Below, in pieces: positions 63,088 to 64,000 of a DNA stretch of 64,000 nt. The stretch is from contig JAQNDB010000470.1 in NCBI GenBank assembly GCA_029204045.2, forward strand, positions 18,861-82,860, in the 5' to 3' direction. The notes under the pieces were generated by a model. That model ran no database searches. It was not told where the DNA came from and was given only the letters and a program-made list of their open reading frames with translations. Each line of letters opens with the position of its first letter. Position 1 is the stretch's first letter. The position numbers and the translations under genes are program-made. Source of the stretch: Tillandsia leiboldiana (lineage: Eukaryota > Streptophyta > Magnoliopsida > Poales > Bromeliaceae).

Positions 63088-64000
63088 TGTAGAGTCCTGG
63101 AGCTTCGGCAGCGTGCCGACTCCACGTGGCAGCCTGGTACAGTGGAATGCCTTCAGCAGGTTCTGATTATATTTACAGAGAGGTTCGGGTGGTTCCGGAG
63201 CGACGCGGAAGCTTTTTGTAGAAAGGTGAGTTGGCGTCGTGTTGAGAGCTTGCGGATCGAGCATCGGCTTTTGGATGTGTTCATTGAGAGATGATCACTT
63301 GGGACATGTGTTTTGTGTTTTTACAGAGGTGCTCGTAGGTTTCGGGGTGATGCGGAGGTCCCGAGGAAGAAAGTGAGTTGGCGGCGCAAGTTGGAAAGCT
63401 TCTGGCAGGTTTTTGGAACTGGCTGGGTTCCGGAACTAGAGGGCCAGTTCCGGAACTGGCCACTTGTTCCGGAACTGGCCATTTAGTTCCGGAACAGCGG
63501 TGGTGTCCGGTACCCCCCATGCTGGTACCCGACACAGACTCTGGAATTGCCCCGAAATGAGCTCGGATTTGCACAGTAAAGGGTAATTGTTGTCTGTTCA
63601 CTGTTCCACCACCCAGACATTTGTTCTACACCTGGACACCTGCTCCCTCACCCACTCTTCATCTTATCTCTTCCTCCATCATCTTGCTGCCAGAGAAGAG
63701 AATAGGAAAGTAGTAGAAGGAGAAGGAAAGGAAGGAAGTGTCTTGTTGCTGCTTGGTGGGAGTTGACCGAGTCCCATGTGCCGCGCGAGGAGCAATTTGA
63801 GGTAAATTGGTTGTTGTGTTATGGATTTTGAATTATTGGTTTCTCATGGATTTTGTGGATGGAATTAATTAGATTTTTTGAGCTAAATTTCCATCCTTTC
63901 TCCTCCTCCCCCCCCCTCTCCTGTGCTCTCGGGTGCACGCAAGGGAGGTTACTGCCAATCCGAGGATTTGCATGCTTTCATGCGCACGTGTGGGGGACCC
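63088..64000 (+). repeat. 3' LTR of Ty3-G (partial, runs off right edge)
   Basis: Begins TGTAGAGTCCTGGAG. 63205 onwards equals 12851-13484 and then 44665 on, which proves that both belong to one LTR pair. It has four TTCCGGAAC units near 63427-63497 against two intact ones in the 5' LTR. No gene. Confidence 0.92.

Overview
The window is plant nuclear DNA made entirely of LTR retrotransposons nested inside one another. I found no host gene, tRNA gene, rRNA gene or CRISPR array. The plant origin rests on element families known from established classification: Ty1/copia elements of the Sirevirus type (long Gag with two zinc knuckles, an extra ORF after pol, GGGGGAGA polypurine tracts), Ty3/gypsy chromoviruses of the Tekay/Del type (LTRs of 2.4-4 kb, a C-terminal chromodomain-like segment after integrase) and a Cassandra-type TRIM whose LTR carries a 5S rRNA-like segment. 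All visible primer-binding sites match initiator tRNA-Met. A large-genome angiosperm is the likely host; the species cannot be told from the sequence.

The nest can be read from exact boundaries and five-base target duplications. The outermost element is a decayed Ty3 element (Ty3-G). Its 5' LTR is split into 12851-13484 and 44660-46334, its body is 46335-47043 plus 58945-63087, and its 3' LTR runs from 63088 off the right edge. Everything left of 12851 also lies within its 5' LTR: a Cassandra LTR (remnant 12810-12850) was entered by a minus-strand Sirevirus (Sire-C, 4811-12809), which was entered by a minus-strand Ty3 element (Ty3-F, 1 to about 4810, continuing off the left edge).

The middle of the same LTR was entered by Sire-A (13485-44659, duplication ATTAA), a gag-only Sirevirus without pol. 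Sire-A was entered by Sire-B (17008-41771, GTTTT), a near-complete Sirevirus. Sire-B then received a solo Ty3 LTR in its 5' LTR (18049-21312, GATCG) and Ty3-D (28742-39108, ACCCA), which has an uninterrupted gag-pol frame and splits Sire-B's extra ORF. The gag region of Ty3-G was entered by Ty3-E (47044-58944, TTAGT), whose two LTRs differ, by eye, only in homopolymer lengths.

The most interesting signals are not genes. (1) The Sirevirus LTRs carry arrays of short hairpins with a constant TGGATT loop and different, mutually complementary arms. (2) The Sireviruses have a second promoter-like unit inside the element, before the extra ORF: the GATCCGGATC palindrome module of the LTR U3, a TATA box and a conserved leader intron. 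(3) Ty3-E is a chimaera that carries the internal region and one LTR of a Cassandra TRIM between two copies of the primer-binding site. (4) A stem-loop ahead of gag is conserved with compensatory changes in three Ty3 elements.
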